Below are positions 8,721 to 18,105 of a stretch of 64,000 bases of DNA, piece by piece. The DNA comes from Acidimicrobiia bacterium (GTDB lineage: Bacteria; Actinomycetota; Acidimicrobiia; Spongiisociales; UBA5794). The notes below the pieces were generated by a model, which did no database searches, was not told where the DNA came from, and saw only the letters and a list, made by a program, of their open reading frames with translations. The position numbers were made by a program, and so were the translations under genes. The first letter of the stretch is position 1; each line of letters starts with the position of its first letter. The DNA is taken from assembly GCA_030065575.1 (NCBI GenBank), contig JASJDZ010000009.1, positions 30,018 to 94,017 on the forward strand, in the 5' to 3' direction.

Positions 8721-11222
8721 TCAGGCGCGAATGACTCTCGTGTCACCGGTGACCGGGCTCCGATCTAGCTCAATCAGATCTTCGATACGGTCCCGCAGTT
8801 CGGGAACGTGGCTCACGATCACGACCAGCCTGTCCGACGCATCGGCAACCAAGGATTCGATGCCCTCCATCGCAAGATCAAGGTGTTCCGGATCGAGAGT
8901 TCCGAATCCCTCGTCGAGGAAGAACGCGTCCAACCGTCCCCCGGTGCCGGCCACCATCTCGGCAAGAGCCAGAGCAAGCCCCAATGAGGCCAGGAAAGTC
9001 TCACCACCGGAGAGGCTGTCGGAGCGCCGTGTCGTGTCGGCGGCGGTGAGATCGAGAATCCCGAACTGATCGTCGGCAAACCGGTAGCGACCCGCCGAGA
9101 GTCGCTGGAAGTGCTCGCTACCCAACTCGGCCAGCCTCGCTCGCTCGTCGTCCAGCAGGAACCTGATGAAACGTGAGTCAGTCAGGTCCGTGTTGATCCG
9201 TCCGAACAATGCGACTCGTTCGCCGAGCAGCGTCTGCTCTTCGATGAGTGAAGCCGACTTCTCGAGTTCGACGCGATCGGTGGCGATGTCCTTCTCTAGT
9301 CTCTCGATTCTGTCGGCCGCCACCGCAGCAGCGGTTGCGACATCGCCGGTCAGGCCGAGGCCCGCCAGCAGCTCCTCACGCTCCCTGCTCAGATCGGCAC
9401 GAGTTTGCTCGAATCTGGCCTTGTCCTCTCGCAGCTGGGCGGTGACTTCGCTCCACCCGGTCCGCAACTCGTCGAGCCCGTGGCGAAGCGATTGGGCATC
9501 GTCGCCAATCTCCAGTTCGATCTCGAGGCGTGCTGCGAGGTCGGCCAGCTTCACTCCGAGTTCCTGAAGCAGCTTGGCGGCCTCCTGCTCATCGCGGATC
9601 GACTGATCATGGCGGCCCCGAACCTGGTCGACCCGACGTTGAGCATCGTTGCGGGATGCCACCGCCGAGTCGTACTTCTGCTTGCGCCGCTCCAGGTGCT
9701 CGGCAGGATCCCCGGCTCCCAGCAGCTTCTCGAGCCGGATTGTGGTCTCCTCCAAGTCGCCTCGCACCCGAACGGAGTCGTCTCTTGAACCGCCGAGTTG
9801 ATTGACGGCCGCCTCGATCTTGTCTGAGGCCGACGAGACTTGCTCACGGCTCCGTTCCAGATTGGCCAGGCCGGTCGTGTGAACCTCGTCGATGTCCTTC
9901 TTGGCCTGCCTGGCAGCGATGAGCAACGCTTCGAGGTCTTCCAGGTGTGTCGCCCCGGGTTCATCGGGCAGAGCAACGACCAGCTGCTCACACACGGGGC
10001 AGATTTCATCCTCAACCAGCCCGGCCCGCAATGTGGCTGCCATGTCGGCATGCCGGCCGCGCTCCAGCGTCTTCTCAGCCTCTTCGAGGATTTTTGCTGC
10101 CTCCGCTGCCCGGCCCAGCGTTGCATCACGCTCATGCTCAGACTCTTCGAGCCTGGTCGCAGCCGCAGCCGCTTCTTCTCTTGCTTCGGCAACAGCCTGC
10201 TCGGCGGCACGGATCCGGCGGTCGGCATCGACTACGGCCTTCAGCTGCGGCTCAGCGGCGGCGAGGTACTCAGCAGCCCGCTCCAAGACATCGGGCTCCC
10301 CTGCCTCGTTGATCTGGCTCAGGTTCAGCTCAGCCGAGTGAAGGGCGGCCTGGGCTTCGTCGAGATCGGCGGCGAGTGCAGCTCTGGCTCTCTCCGCCGT
10401 GCCGGCTTCCTGCAAGACCCGGTCGGTCTGCTCTTCGCCCGGCAGTTTGCCCACGTGTTCGTCGAGTGCTTGCAACCGCGCAACGATCGAGTCCCTGTGA
10501 TCAGCGGCTTCGCGAATCCGGTCATCCAGGGTGGCAGCCTTCTCCGCACCGGCTCGCAGCTTCTCTGCCCGCTCCCGGGCATCCTCGAGCTCCGTCTCGT
10601 TGGCTGCCAAACGCGCTTCGATCTCTCCAATCCGCTCGAGGCGAACCGAGAGCTTCTCGAGCGCTAGGTCGGCCGCATCGCGTCGCTCCTTGGCCAGCGT
10701 CTTCATCACGTCAACGCGATCGTGGCCAAATACTCCTTTGAGCACCCGATCCCGGTCTGCGGGTCGCGCCTGGAGGAACTCAGCAAACCTTCCCTGGGCT
10801 AGCAACACCGAACGCTCGAACGCCGAGAAGTCGAGTCCGAGGAGCTGTTGGATGCGATCGTTCACCTCACCCTCCAGGGTCAGCTTCTCGACCGGATCGA
10901 GGGCCGGATCCTCGTAGCGGTAGAGGGCATGTTTGCTGGCTCCTTTGCGGCGAATGGACCGGGCGGCCTCCCAGATCTCCCCCTCGACCTCAAAACGCAG
11001 CGCCACACTTGCGTCGCCGGCGCGCTGGTTGATCAGCGTTCGAGTGGCGGTAGGGATGCGCGGGGTTCTGCCGTATAGAGCAAAGACGATGCCATCGAGA
11101 ATCGAGGACTTCCCACTGCCGATCGGCCCGACGATCCCGACCAGGCTTCGCTCGGCGAAATCAAGGGTGTGCTCACCTGCGTAGGAGCGGAAGTTCCGCA
11201 AGCGGAGCTCAAGAGGACGCAT
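8721..11222 (-). CDS. sbcC: SbcC/Rad50-type DNA repair ATPase
   Basis: An 833-residue SMC-like ATPase. Walker A is at 32-39 (GPIGSGKS). Long coiled-coil arms flank a CxxC zinc hook (EICPVCEQ, near residue 408), followed by the ABC signature LSGGETFLASLG (about 732) and Walker B LDAFFLDEGFGTLD (about 764). It works with SbcD as the Mre11-Rad50-like nuclease that opens hairpins and trims blocked ends. At 833 residues the arms are shorter than in E. coli SbcC. Its ATG lies inside the end of sbcD (14-bp overlap). It is the last gene of the nurA-herA-sbcD-sbcC operon. Confidence 0.95.
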   Translation of the reverse strand: MRPLELRLRNFRSYAGEHTLDFAERSLVGIVGPIGSGKSSILDGIVFALYGRTPRIPTATRTLINQRAGDASVALRFEVEGEIWEAARSIRRKGASKHALYRYEDPALDPVEKLTLEGEVNDRIQQLLGLDFSAFERSVLLAQGRFAEFLQARPADRDRVLKGVFGHDRVDVMKTLAKERRDAADLALEKLSVRLERIGEIEARLAANETELEDARERAEKLRAGAEKAATLDDRIREAADHRDSIVARLQALDEHVGKLPGEEQTDRVLQEAGTAERARAALAADLDEAQAALHSAELNLSQINEAGEPDVLERAAEYLAAAEPQLKAVVDADRRIRAAEQAVAEAREEAAAAATRLEESEHERDATLGRAAEAAKILEEAEKTLERGRHADMAATLRAGLVEDEICPVCEQLVVALPDEPGATHLEDLEALLIAARQAKKDIDEVHTTGLANLERSREQVSSASDKIEAAVNQLGGSRDDSVRVRGDLEETTIRLEKLLGAGDPAEHLERRKQKYDSAVASRNDAQRRVDQVRGRHDQSIRDEQEAAKLLQELGVKLADLAARLEIELEIGDDAQSLRHGLDELRTGWSEVTAQLREDKARFEQTRADLSREREELLAGLGLTGDVATAAAVAADRIERLEKDIATDRVELEKSASLIEEQTLLGERVALFGRINTDLTDSRFIRFLLDDERARLAELGSEHFQRLSAGRYRFADDQFGILDLTAADTTRRSDSLSGGETFLASLGLALALAEMVAGTGGRLDAFFLDEGFGTLDPEHLDLAMEGIESLVADASDRLVVIVSHVPELRDRIEDLIELDRSPVTGDTRVIRA

Positions 11223-12378
11223 AACCGGCCTCCTCCATCACCTCTCGGAAGGCAGCGAGCAGCTCGGGGGGCGCCACCACCCCCTCGTTCTCTAGGTAGT
11301 AGGCGCCGTACAGTTCGTCGAGGCTCTGACCGGCCCGCGAGGTCGCATCGGTCTCGGCGCGCGGGTACTCGGCCCGCACATTGACGAGGTAGTCGAACTC
11401 GGCGCGGGCTCGATCAACAAGACCGGGATCGGGCCCGGCTGTGGTCACCGTCAGATCGAGGTAGCTCTCGCGCAAGTCGTCCCGGACGAGCAAATCTCCC
11501 CACTCCCCGACTGCTCGAACAAGGCGACGACCACCGGTCAGCCCGACCGAACGGACCGTCGCAGGCAGCCCGGGCTCAACGTCGACGAGGACCACTCTCT
11601 TCTCTTCCCCGGCCTCACCGAAGTCGAGCTCGAGCAGGGAACCGGCGTACTCGGCAGGCACCTTGGCCCCCGGTACCGGCTGCGGGGCGTGGATGTGCCC
11701 CATCGCCACGTACTGCGGGCCGGGCGGAATCGCCTCCGAGGTTGCCGCATAGGCCTCACCCATGTGCAGAGAGCGCTCGCCCCGGGCGGCGCCGTGGCCG
11801 TGCACCTCGACCCCACCCACGAGGAAGTGGGCAATCAGGAATTGGACTGCGTCGGCTCCGGCGAGCTTCCCCGCGTAGTCGGAGTAGGCCTCCGAGATAC
11901 TGCGCAAGCGGTCGGCGTACTTCTTGTAGTGGTCTGCAACTACATCCCAAACGTGGAAGGCACGCCCTTCACGCAAGAACGGGAAGCAACTCACCACCGC
12001 TCGCCCCGAAGATGTCTGGATGTCGAGGACGGCTCCCTCATCGGGGCGCTTGATTTCGCCGACCATGTGAATGTTCTGGGAGCGCAGGAAGGGCGCCAGC
12101 GCCTCGAAGAAACCCACCGAGTCGTGGTTGCCCGCAATGACCACCACGGGCCGGCGGCCACCGTCGGTCAGGCCAACCAAACCGGTGAAGGCGATGTCGA
12201 GAGCCTCGACCGGGGGAACCGGTCGATCAAACAGGTCACCCGAGTGCAGGACGATATCGACGTCCTCTGCGTCGGCGATGGCAATCACCTCATCAATTAC
12301 GGCCCGGTACTCGTCTGAGCGGCCGTAGCGCCCGATCCGCTTGCCGACGTGCCAGTCGGAGGTATGTAGTGCTCTCAC
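11209..12378 (-). CDS. sbcD: SbcD/Mre11-type DNA repair exonuclease
   Basis: A 389-residue calcineurin-like phosphoesterase. Metal-binding motifs are in order: TSDWHVGKR (residues 6-14), LHSGDLFDRP, and GNHDS near residue 90. Later His motifs are present (ALSGH-type region, here AMGHIHAPQP). It is the nuclease partner of SbcC. The ATG overlaps the herA stop by 4 bp and the gene end overlaps sbcC, so all four genes are translationally linked. Confidence 0.94.
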   Translation of the reverse strand: MRALHTSDWHVGKRIGRYGRSDEYRAVIDEVIAIADAEDVDIVLHSGDLFDRPVPPVEALDIAFTGLVGLTDGGRRPVVVIAGNHDSVGFFEALAPFLRSQNIHMVGEIKRPDEGAVLDIQTSSGRAVVSCFPFLREGRAFHVWDVVADHYKKYADRLRSISEAYSDYAGKLAGADAVQFLIAHFLVGGVEVHGHGAARGERSLHMGEAYAATSEAIPPGPQYVAMGHIHAPQPVPGAKVPAEYAGSLLELDFGEAGEEKRVVLVDVEPGLPATVRSVGLTGGRRLVRAVGEWGDLLVRDDLRESYLDLTVTTAGPDPGLVDRARAEFDYLVNVRAEYPRAETDATSRAGQSLDELYGAYYLENEGVVAPPELLAAFREVMEEAGYASS

Positions 12379-14108
12379 AGCCCCTCAAATGGATCGCTCG
12401 ATGTTGTATCGACTTCCTCCTTGCGGGTTGCCCAAGGTGGGAAGGGGAACTCGACAACCAGAGGGACAGGCAAGGCGGGTTGACTGACCACCATGGTTCC
12501 CGGCTTGAGCAGTCGGGCACGCGCCCGGGTTGAAGGCAACATCCAGCCGTATTCGGAGCGCTCGGCCTCGGCGGCATCGAGGCGGCCCGCCACCCTGATC
12601 GCAGCGTTCTCCATCACCTCAGAAGCGACACGCGACGCCGTCTGCTGCGCTCCGACCAGGAGTACGCCCAGTGACCGACCCCGCTGTGCGATATCGATGA
12701 GCATCTCCTTCAAGGGACTGTTGCCTTCACGCGGCGCATACTTGTTGAGCTCATCGAGCACGATCACCGACAGCGGAAGCCGCTGGCCGGTTTGCTCCTT
12801 TTCGGCGAAGGTCTCTGCCAACAGCGCCCCGACGACAAATCGCTGCCCGAGGTCGTGGAGCGACTGGATGGCAACGACGGTCACCTGGGCGGCCCGACGA
12901 TCGATCCTCCGGGTCTCCCCCGCCTGCACCAGGTGCCCCAATCGGTGTGCGGCCGAGTGAAGACGACGCGCAAAAGCGGAAACCGTGCCCGCCTGCACGC
13001 GGCCGGTCCACCGCTGGTCCGGCTCGCCATCCTCGGGGTCAACAAACTCCTCGATGCCTTCTACAAGGGTGCGCAAGTCGGTAATGACCCGCTCTCCGGG
13101 ATTGGGAACAACACTGGCTCCGGGTCCGTGCCCTTCGATCGGATCGCGGAGAACGATGGCGCCGGGACGTCCGGCAACGTCCACGGCGTAGCGCTGCAGT
13201 TGGGAACGCACTCGCTCCTCGATGAAGGGGATCTGGTTGCGGCTGTCGGTGGCATCGGTGAACAGGAACCGCAGCAGCCCATCGTCAACGAACTCGCGCG
13301 GTGACCAGGTGAAGGCTGCAACCCCCTCCTGACGGCCGCCGGTGTCGGGAACAACAACATCACCGCTCTGCGGGCGCGGCGGCGCCCAGAATGACACAGA
13401 GGGGAACGGCTCCGGCTCAACCCCCAGCGCGGCCCAACCCTCTGCCGCGACCGAATCGAAGTAGCGATTGTGCTTGTCCAGCCAGAGCAGATCCTCGCCC
13501 TTTACGTTGAACACGAGGATGCGAAGGTTGGCCGCCCCTTCGCCGAGCACATCGGGCCGGGCGGTGAGCAGCCGCAGGAAGAAGAGCGCAAATGACGTCT
13601 TCGTAGCCACACCGGAGATCCCGGAAATGGACATGTGCCCACCCTTACGACCGTCGAAGAAGTCCAGGTCGACGAACACCGGATCGCCATCCCTTCCCAA
13701 TCCAATCGGGAGCGGCCGACCCATTTCATCAACATAGAGCGCTTTCTCACGCTCCCCGTTGCGGGCTCGCTCCACCTGCTCCCCCGGGTCGGGCGACACC
13801 CACAGCTCCGGATCAACACGGGTAATCGCAATCTCCGCGGAGCGGACCTTGGCCCCGGGAAGAGTGCCATCAACTGCGATGCGATGGGTGTCGCTCTCGA
13901 AGTTGGCCCCCTCATAGACCGCAGCCACCTCAGTGACGATGCCATAGGTCCGAACCTCGCCTTGCTGCGGAACCTGAGTGCGCACCACAACCAGGTCGTC
14001 CAGCTGGAGGTATTCAGCGTCGTCGAGGACGACCCGAAACTCACGGGTTGACGTGTGCTCCGTGCCGAGAACCCGGCCGACGCCGTTGTCGCTGTCTTTG
14101 CTCGTCAT
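12375..14108 (-). CDS. herA: HerA-family hexameric DNA translocase
   Basis: A 577-residue FtsK/HerA-superfamily ATPase. The N-terminal HAS-barrel (GRVLGTEHTSTREFRVVLDD, 11-30) is followed by the P-loop GISGVATKTS (163-172), a relaxed form of the usual GxTGSGKS. Walker B is VIVLDELNKYAP (450-459), with sensor/arginine-finger-like regions after it (AQQTASRV, AGRLDAAEAERS). HerA pumps DNA for NurA during end resection. The ATG at 14108 sits 1 bp after the nurA stop and gives the family-like start. The overlap with sbcD is ATGA. Confidence 0.88.
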   Translation of the reverse strand: MTSKDSDNGVGRVLGTEHTSTREFRVVLDDAEYLQLDDLVVVRTQVPQQGEVRTYGIVTEVAAVYEGANFESDTHRIAVDGTLPGAKVRSAEIAITRVDPELWVSPDPGEQVERARNGEREKALYVDEMGRPLPIGLGRDGDPVFVDLDFFDGRKGGHMSISGISGVATKTSFALFFLRLLTARPDVLGEGAANLRILVFNVKGEDLLWLDKHNRYFDSVAAEGWAALGVEPEPFPSVSFWAPPRPQSGDVVVPDTGGRQEGVAAFTWSPREFVDDGLLRFLFTDATDSRNQIPFIEERVRSQLQRYAVDVAGRPGAIVLRDPIEGHGPGASVVPNPGERVITDLRTLVEGIEEFVDPEDGEPDQRWTGRVQAGTVSAFARRLHSAAHRLGHLVQAGETRRIDRRAAQVTVVAIQSLHDLGQRFVVGALLAETFAEKEQTGQRLPLSVIVLDELNKYAPREGNSPLKEMLIDIAQRGRSLGVLLVGAQQTASRVASEVMENAAIRVAGRLDAAEAERSEYGWMLPSTRARARLLKPGTMVVSQPALPVPLVVEFPFPPWATRKEEVDTTSSDPFEGL

Positions 14109-14109
14109 C

Positions 14110-15057
14110 TCATGCCTCCACGCCGGCGCCCGCCACGGCGGACCGTAGCGCACGGTACACAAATGCCGGGTCACCGAGCATCCGGCGCAATTCCCTCTCC
14201 AAGGCGGCAATCGGCACCAGGTTCTGCGGAGCCCGCGGATCGATGTGCGGAGCGGAACCGACCAGGGGAAGCAGCGCGGCGGTTCGGTTGGCTATCGACA
14301 CCGCTGTGGCCGTCGGCAGCGCGCTCGACACCTCGCACCGCACAACCCCGGTCCAGGAGTGACCCCCGGGCAGATCGGCGAGCCGTTGATACCAGGAGTA
14401 GCGCTCGTATTGACCCCCACGACCGATCACGAAGAGCGGCGTTCGCTGGCCGGCTCGAACCCGGCCGATGACCGGAGCTTGCTGTGGGGAGAGGTACGGA
14501 GCCCGATGGCTCTTGATGTAGCCGACCTTCTCGGTGGCAGACAGATCGTTGATCGGCCCGTCAGCAACAACAAACAGCCCACTCTGGGCCAGTCCCTCGG
14601 ACAGGGCAGCCTCCGCTTTGCGCATTGCCCCGTGGAACCTCTTGATCAACGCACCGGGATCGGAGTCAGGTACGGATTCTGAACGGTAGATGATCCCGCT
14701 GCTATCAGGAATGGGCGCCCCCTGCCCGTTACCGAAAACCGCGAGTCGCTCGACTCGCAGGTCGCGGTAGTCGGAACGACCGCCTGCCCTGTCCCAGACG
14801 ACCGCGCCGACGCCGTAGCTACCGCAGATTCCGAAGGTTGGGCCCTGGGGATCGTCGAGGGTCACTCGGGCGTCAATCCGCCGCACCCCGTCGACAAAAG
14901 CAACCACCCCCACGCCATCGTCGACGCCCGGAAGCGGGGCCCACGGCCCATCCACTTCTACCGTCTCATCGACCTTCTCCGGATCGGCGAGGGCGTCGTC
15001 AGTCTCGAACGGGCTTCCGTACTCCGGAGCCCAGCCTTCTACGAACAGTTGACCCAT
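14110..15057 (-). CDS. nurA: NurA-like 5'-3' nuclease
   Basis: This protein of about 315 residues precedes herA. NurA-type motifs are FVDGVRRIDARV (first catalytic Asp), VVADGPI (second acidic motif), GYIKSHRAPYL, RYSWYQRLA and a C-terminal PQNLVPIAALERELRRML. NurA is the RNase-H-like nuclease that forms a complex with the HerA hexamer. I use the ATG at 15057 (MGQLFVEGW). A GTG at 15087 would add 10 residues and leave only 38 bp to the divergent transporter. Sequence identity within this family is low, so the position next to herA carries much of the assignment. Confidence 0.78.
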   Translation of the reverse strand: MGQLFVEGWAPEYGSPFETDDALADPEKVDETVEVDGPWAPLPGVDDGVGVVAFVDGVRRIDARVTLDDPQGPTFGICGSYGVGAVVWDRAGGRSDYRDLRVERLAVFGNGQGAPIPDSSGIIYRSESVPDSDPGALIKRFHGAMRKAEAALSEGLAQSGLFVVADGPINDLSATEKVGYIKSHRAPYLSPQQAPVIGRVRAGQRTPLFVIGRGGQYERYSWYQRLADLPGGHSWTGVVRCEVSSALPTATAVSIANRTAALLPLVGSAPHIDPRAPQNLVPIAALERELRRMLGDPAFVYRALRSAVAGAGVEA

Positions 15058-15125
15058 CGCGGCGATGGTAACTGTCACCCCCGACACAAACCTGGATTGC
15101 GCAGAGCCGTCGGCGAGGAGCCAGA

Positions 15126-16583
15126 ATGGCGCACATGGCTGCCCCGATCGACATCGATTACACGCGCAAGTGGCACGTGATGATCGCCACCGGCTCCGGG
15201 ATCTTCCTGGGCACGATTGACTCGAGCATCGTGAACGTGGCCCTGCCGACGATGGCAGATGACCTGGGAACGTCGTTCGCAGCGGTGCAATGGGTAGTGG
15301 TGGCCTACATACTGACGCTGGCCACGCTCACCCTTGGTGTCGGCCGACTCGGTGACATGCTGGGCAAGAAGCCCATCTACACGACCGGCTTTGCTGTGTT
15401 CACGTTCGGTTCCGTGCTGTGCGGATTTGCCCCCTCGATCGGATGGCTGGTCGTGTTTCGGGTTGCGCAAGCTATCGGCGCTTCGATGCTGTTTGCCCTC
15501 GGGATGGCGATCATCACCCAGGCGTTCCCCGCGAGCGAACGCGGCAAGGCGCTCGGGATCTCCGGCGCCCTCGTATCTGTCGGAATTGCAATCGGACCGA
15601 CGCTCGGCGGCTTCATCGTCGACCAATGGTCGTGGCGCTGGATCTTCTTCGTGAACCTTCCGATCGGCATCTTCGGGACACTGGCGGCGCATCGCTTCGT
15701 GCCCGACGTTCCTCCCCCCGGCGGGCAGCGTTTCGACTATCTCGGAGCAGCCGTCTTCTTCTCCGGCCTCCTATCGTTCATGCTCGGTCTCTCCCTGGCC
15801 CAGAGCCGGGGGTTCGCATCGATGCCGGTGCTCTCGCTGCTGGCAATCGGCTTGCTGGCCTTGCTCGGGTTTGTCGCAATCGAACGCAGCGTCTCTCAGC
15901 CTATGTTGGACCTGACCCTCTTCCGCAATCGACTGCTGACCATCAATCTGGTCACAGGGTGGATGACCTTCCTTGCGATTTCCGGGGTCTTCATACTCGT
16001 GCCGTTCTACCTGGAGAACACTCTCGGCGCGTCACCCCGTCAGGTGGGCCTGGTGATCGCGCCGGCACCCGTACTCCTCGGGCTGTCTGCACCGGTAAGT
16101 GGTTCGATATCGGATCGAATAGGGCCGCGCCGTGTCCTCGTGCTCGGGCTGGTCGTCCTGGTTGCCGCGTACGCAACGATGCAGCTGCTCCGCGATGACT
16201 CACCGCTGTGGATGATCATGATCTTCATGGCCCTGGGCGGGCTCGGAATGGGGATATTCCAGTCCCCCAACAACAGTGCCGTGATGGGATCGGCCCGGGC
16301 AGAACGGCTCGGGGTGACGTCCGCCATGCTGGGCATCACCAGGAACACCGGCCAGTTGAGCGGAGTAGCCGTCCTCGGTGCGATCTGGGCGCTGCGGGTC
16401 TCGCATCACACCGGCATGACCATTGACGTACAGGAGGCCCCTGGTTTCGCTCAGGCCGCTGCGCTAAGAGATGTCGGGGCGATCCTCACGGTGTTGATGC
16501 TCATCGCCGTGGCGATGTCGCTGTGGGGCCTGACCGAGGAAAGGCGCAGAAGCAGAACCTCGGAAGCGCCGGGCGATCAGTAG
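15126..16583 (+). CDS. MFS drug/solute exporter, DHA2 (EmrB/QacA) type
   Basis: A 485-residue, roughly 14-helix major facilitator. It has the DHA2 start region GIFLGTIDSSIVNVALPTMA, the A-motif GRLGDMLGKKPIY, and the antiporter motif C region ALVSVGIAIGPTLGGFI. A good ribosome-binding site (GAGGAG) sits about 6 bp before the ATG. It is proton-driven efflux by family and the substrate is unknown. It is transcribed divergently from nurA, and its end overlaps the nucleoside hydrolase gene by 7 bp. Confidence 0.9.
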   Translation: MAHMAAPIDIDYTRKWHVMIATGSGIFLGTIDSSIVNVALPTMADDLGTSFAAVQWVVVAYILTLATLTLGVGRLGDMLGKKPIYTTGFAVFTFGSVLCGFAPSIGWLVVFRVAQAIGASMLFALGMAIITQAFPASERGKALGISGALVSVGIAIGPTLGGFIVDQWSWRWIFFVNLPIGIFGTLAAHRFVPDVPPPGGQRFDYLGAAVFFSGLLSFMLGLSLAQSRGFASMPVLSLLAIGLLALLGFVAIERSVSQPMLDLTLFRNRLLTINLVTGWMTFLAISGVFILVPFYLENTLGASPRQVGLVIAPAPVLLGLSAPVSGSISDRIGPRRVLVLGLVVLVAAYATMQLLRDDSPLWMIMIFMALGGLGMGIFQSPNNSAVMGSARAERLGVTSAMLGITRNTGQLSGVAVLGAIWALRVSHHTGMTIDVQEAPGFAQAAALRDVGAILTVLMLIAVAMSLWGLTEERRRSRTSEAPGDQ

Positions 16584-17506
16584 CGGCTGAGTCGGTCAAC
16601 CAGGAGCGTGTAGAACCGATCGGAATCGAGGCTGAGCGCCACCTGGGCATTGGGTGGCTCACGGTGCCAGTCTGCGGTTGTTTGGCCATGAGTCGCCCCG
16701 GAATCTGTCACCACTGTCACCCGACCGGACCGTAGCGTGAAGATGCCCGGCTCGATCAGGTAGGCAATGACGGTGGGGTCGTGTAGCGGGAATCCTTCGA
16801 AACCGTAGAGAGCGATGTCGAATCTCTCGACAAAGTCGAGCATGGCGCCGACCGCGTTCCCAACCGGCTCTCCCAAGGCACGGAATGCGGCAACACGATC
16901 GGGCGTTGCCTGGGCCTGGTGGGTCACATCGAGCGGCATGATCGTGATAGGAACGCCGCTCTCCAGCACTACATGGGCGGCATGCGGATCAACGTAGATA
17001 TTGAACTCGGCGGTCGTCGTGATGTTGCCACCGGCGTGGAAACTCCCCCCCATGATCACAAACTCGGCAATGCTCGCTGCAATGTCGGGAGCCTTGACCA
17101 GCGCCATACCCATGTTGGTCATGGGGCCGATCAGGCAAACCGTGATCGAGCGGGGTGAGGCAGCTCGCAGTGTGTCGACGAGGTAGTCCACGGCATGTTC
17201 GGACTCGACACCGTGCGTGGGCTCGGGCAGGTCCGGGCCGTCCAGTCCGCTCTCTCCGTGCACGTACTCGGCCGTGACCAGGTCGTTCACCATGGGGCGG
17301 GCGCAACCCTCGTATATCGGAATCTCGTGACGGCCGACCAGCTCGCGGAGCCGCAGCGCGTTGTACGTGATCTTGTCGAGTTGCGCGTTGCCGGCAACGG
17401 TGGTCACCCCGATGACCTCCACGTCATCGGTCGATGCCATAGCCATCAGCAAGGCGAAAGCATCATCGTGACCCGGGTCGGTATCGATGATTATCGGCTT
17501 CGTCAC
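16577..17506 (-). CDS. Inosine/uridine-preferring nucleoside hydrolase
   Basis: A 309-residue Ca-dependent N-ribohydrolase. The family fingerprint DTDPGHDDAFAL is at the N-terminus, with MGGSF and the later active-site segment YGFEGFPLHDPTVIAYL. It splits nucleosides to base and ribose. The GTG at 17506 is the start: a GGAGGA ribosome-binding site lies 6-7 bp upstream, and the codon overlaps the stop of the preceding SCO gene (GTGA). It is the last gene of a unit with three SCO-like proteins, which has no obvious functional reason. Confidence 0.9.
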   Translation of the reverse strand: MTKPIIIDTDPGHDDAFALLMAMASTDDVEVIGVTTVAGNAQLDKITYNALRLRELVGRHEIPIYEGCARPMVNDLVTAEYVHGESGLDGPDLPEPTHGVESEHAVDYLVDTLRAASPRSITVCLIGPMTNMGMALVKAPDIAASIAEFVIMGGSFHAGGNITTTAEFNIYVDPHAAHVVLESGVPITIMPLDVTHQAQATPDRVAAFRALGEPVGNAVGAMLDFVERFDIALYGFEGFPLHDPTVIAYLIEPGIFTLRSGRVTVVTDSGATHGQTTADWHREPPNAQVALSLDSDRFYTLLVDRLSRY

Positions 17507-18102
17507 AACCACTCCTCCACATCGGCTGCGATGTCCTCACCAGGCGTGCCGAACCCGAACGATTCGACAAGCCTTCCTTCGGCGTCGATCAGGTAAGTGC
17601 CGGCCCAGTGATCCACCAGGTAGCCGGTGGCCGCAGTGCCTTCGTGGGCCTGATAGAAGACGCCGTAGTCAGCTGCCACGGTAGCTATTTGGTCATCAGT
17701 ACCGGTGAACCCGACAAAGGAAGGGTCGAAGTAGTCCATGTACGAGCCCAGTGCCTCGGGAGTGTCGCGGGCGGGATCGACCGAGATCATCATCACCTGG
17801 ACGCGATCGCGGTCGCCCGGATCTAGAGCCGCCACTGCGGTGGCAAGCTCAGCCAGCGAGGCAGGGCAGATGTCGGGACAGAACGTGTACCCGAAGTAGA
17901 GGAGCACCACCTTGCCCCGATAATCCGACAGGGACCCAGCCTCCCCCGAGTCGTCGGTCAGGGAGAACGCCGGCGCCGCTCCCGGGTTGGAGTAAACCGT
18001 CCCGGCGAACGTATGCGGCTCTCCGCGTAGCGATAGGAACACGAAGGCGACAAGAACGCCGGCCACAGCGGAAGCAAGTATCAGGGCAGATCGTCGCATC
18101 AC
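17503..18102 (-). CDS. SCO1/SenC-type copper chaperone (paralogue A)
   Basis: A 199-residue membrane-anchored thioredoxin-fold protein. One N-terminal helix is followed by GYTFCPDICPA with the copper-binding Cys75 and Cys79, and by the third ligand His165 in VDHWAGTYLID. SCO proteins deliver copper to the CuA site of cytochrome oxidase subunit II or keep its thiols reduced. The ba3 oxidase genes lie about 5 kb away. It is third in a run of three SCO-like genes. Confidence 0.92.
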   Translation of the reverse strand: MMRRSALILASAVAGVLVAFVFLSLRGEPHTFAGTVYSNPGAAPAFSLTDDSGEAGSLSDYRGKVVLLYFGYTFCPDICPASLAELATAVAALDPGDRDRVQVMMISVDPARDTPEALGSYMDYFDPSFVGFTGTDDQIATVAADYGVFYQAHEGTAATGYLVDHWAGTYLIDAEGRLVESFGFGTPGEDIAADVEEWL

Positions 18103-18105
18103 GCC

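Noticed and set aside
12375..15057. HerA as part of a Sir2- or DUF4297-type phage-defence pair
   Set aside because: The partner gene has NurA motifs and the operon continues into sbcD and sbcC, which points to DNA-end repair.
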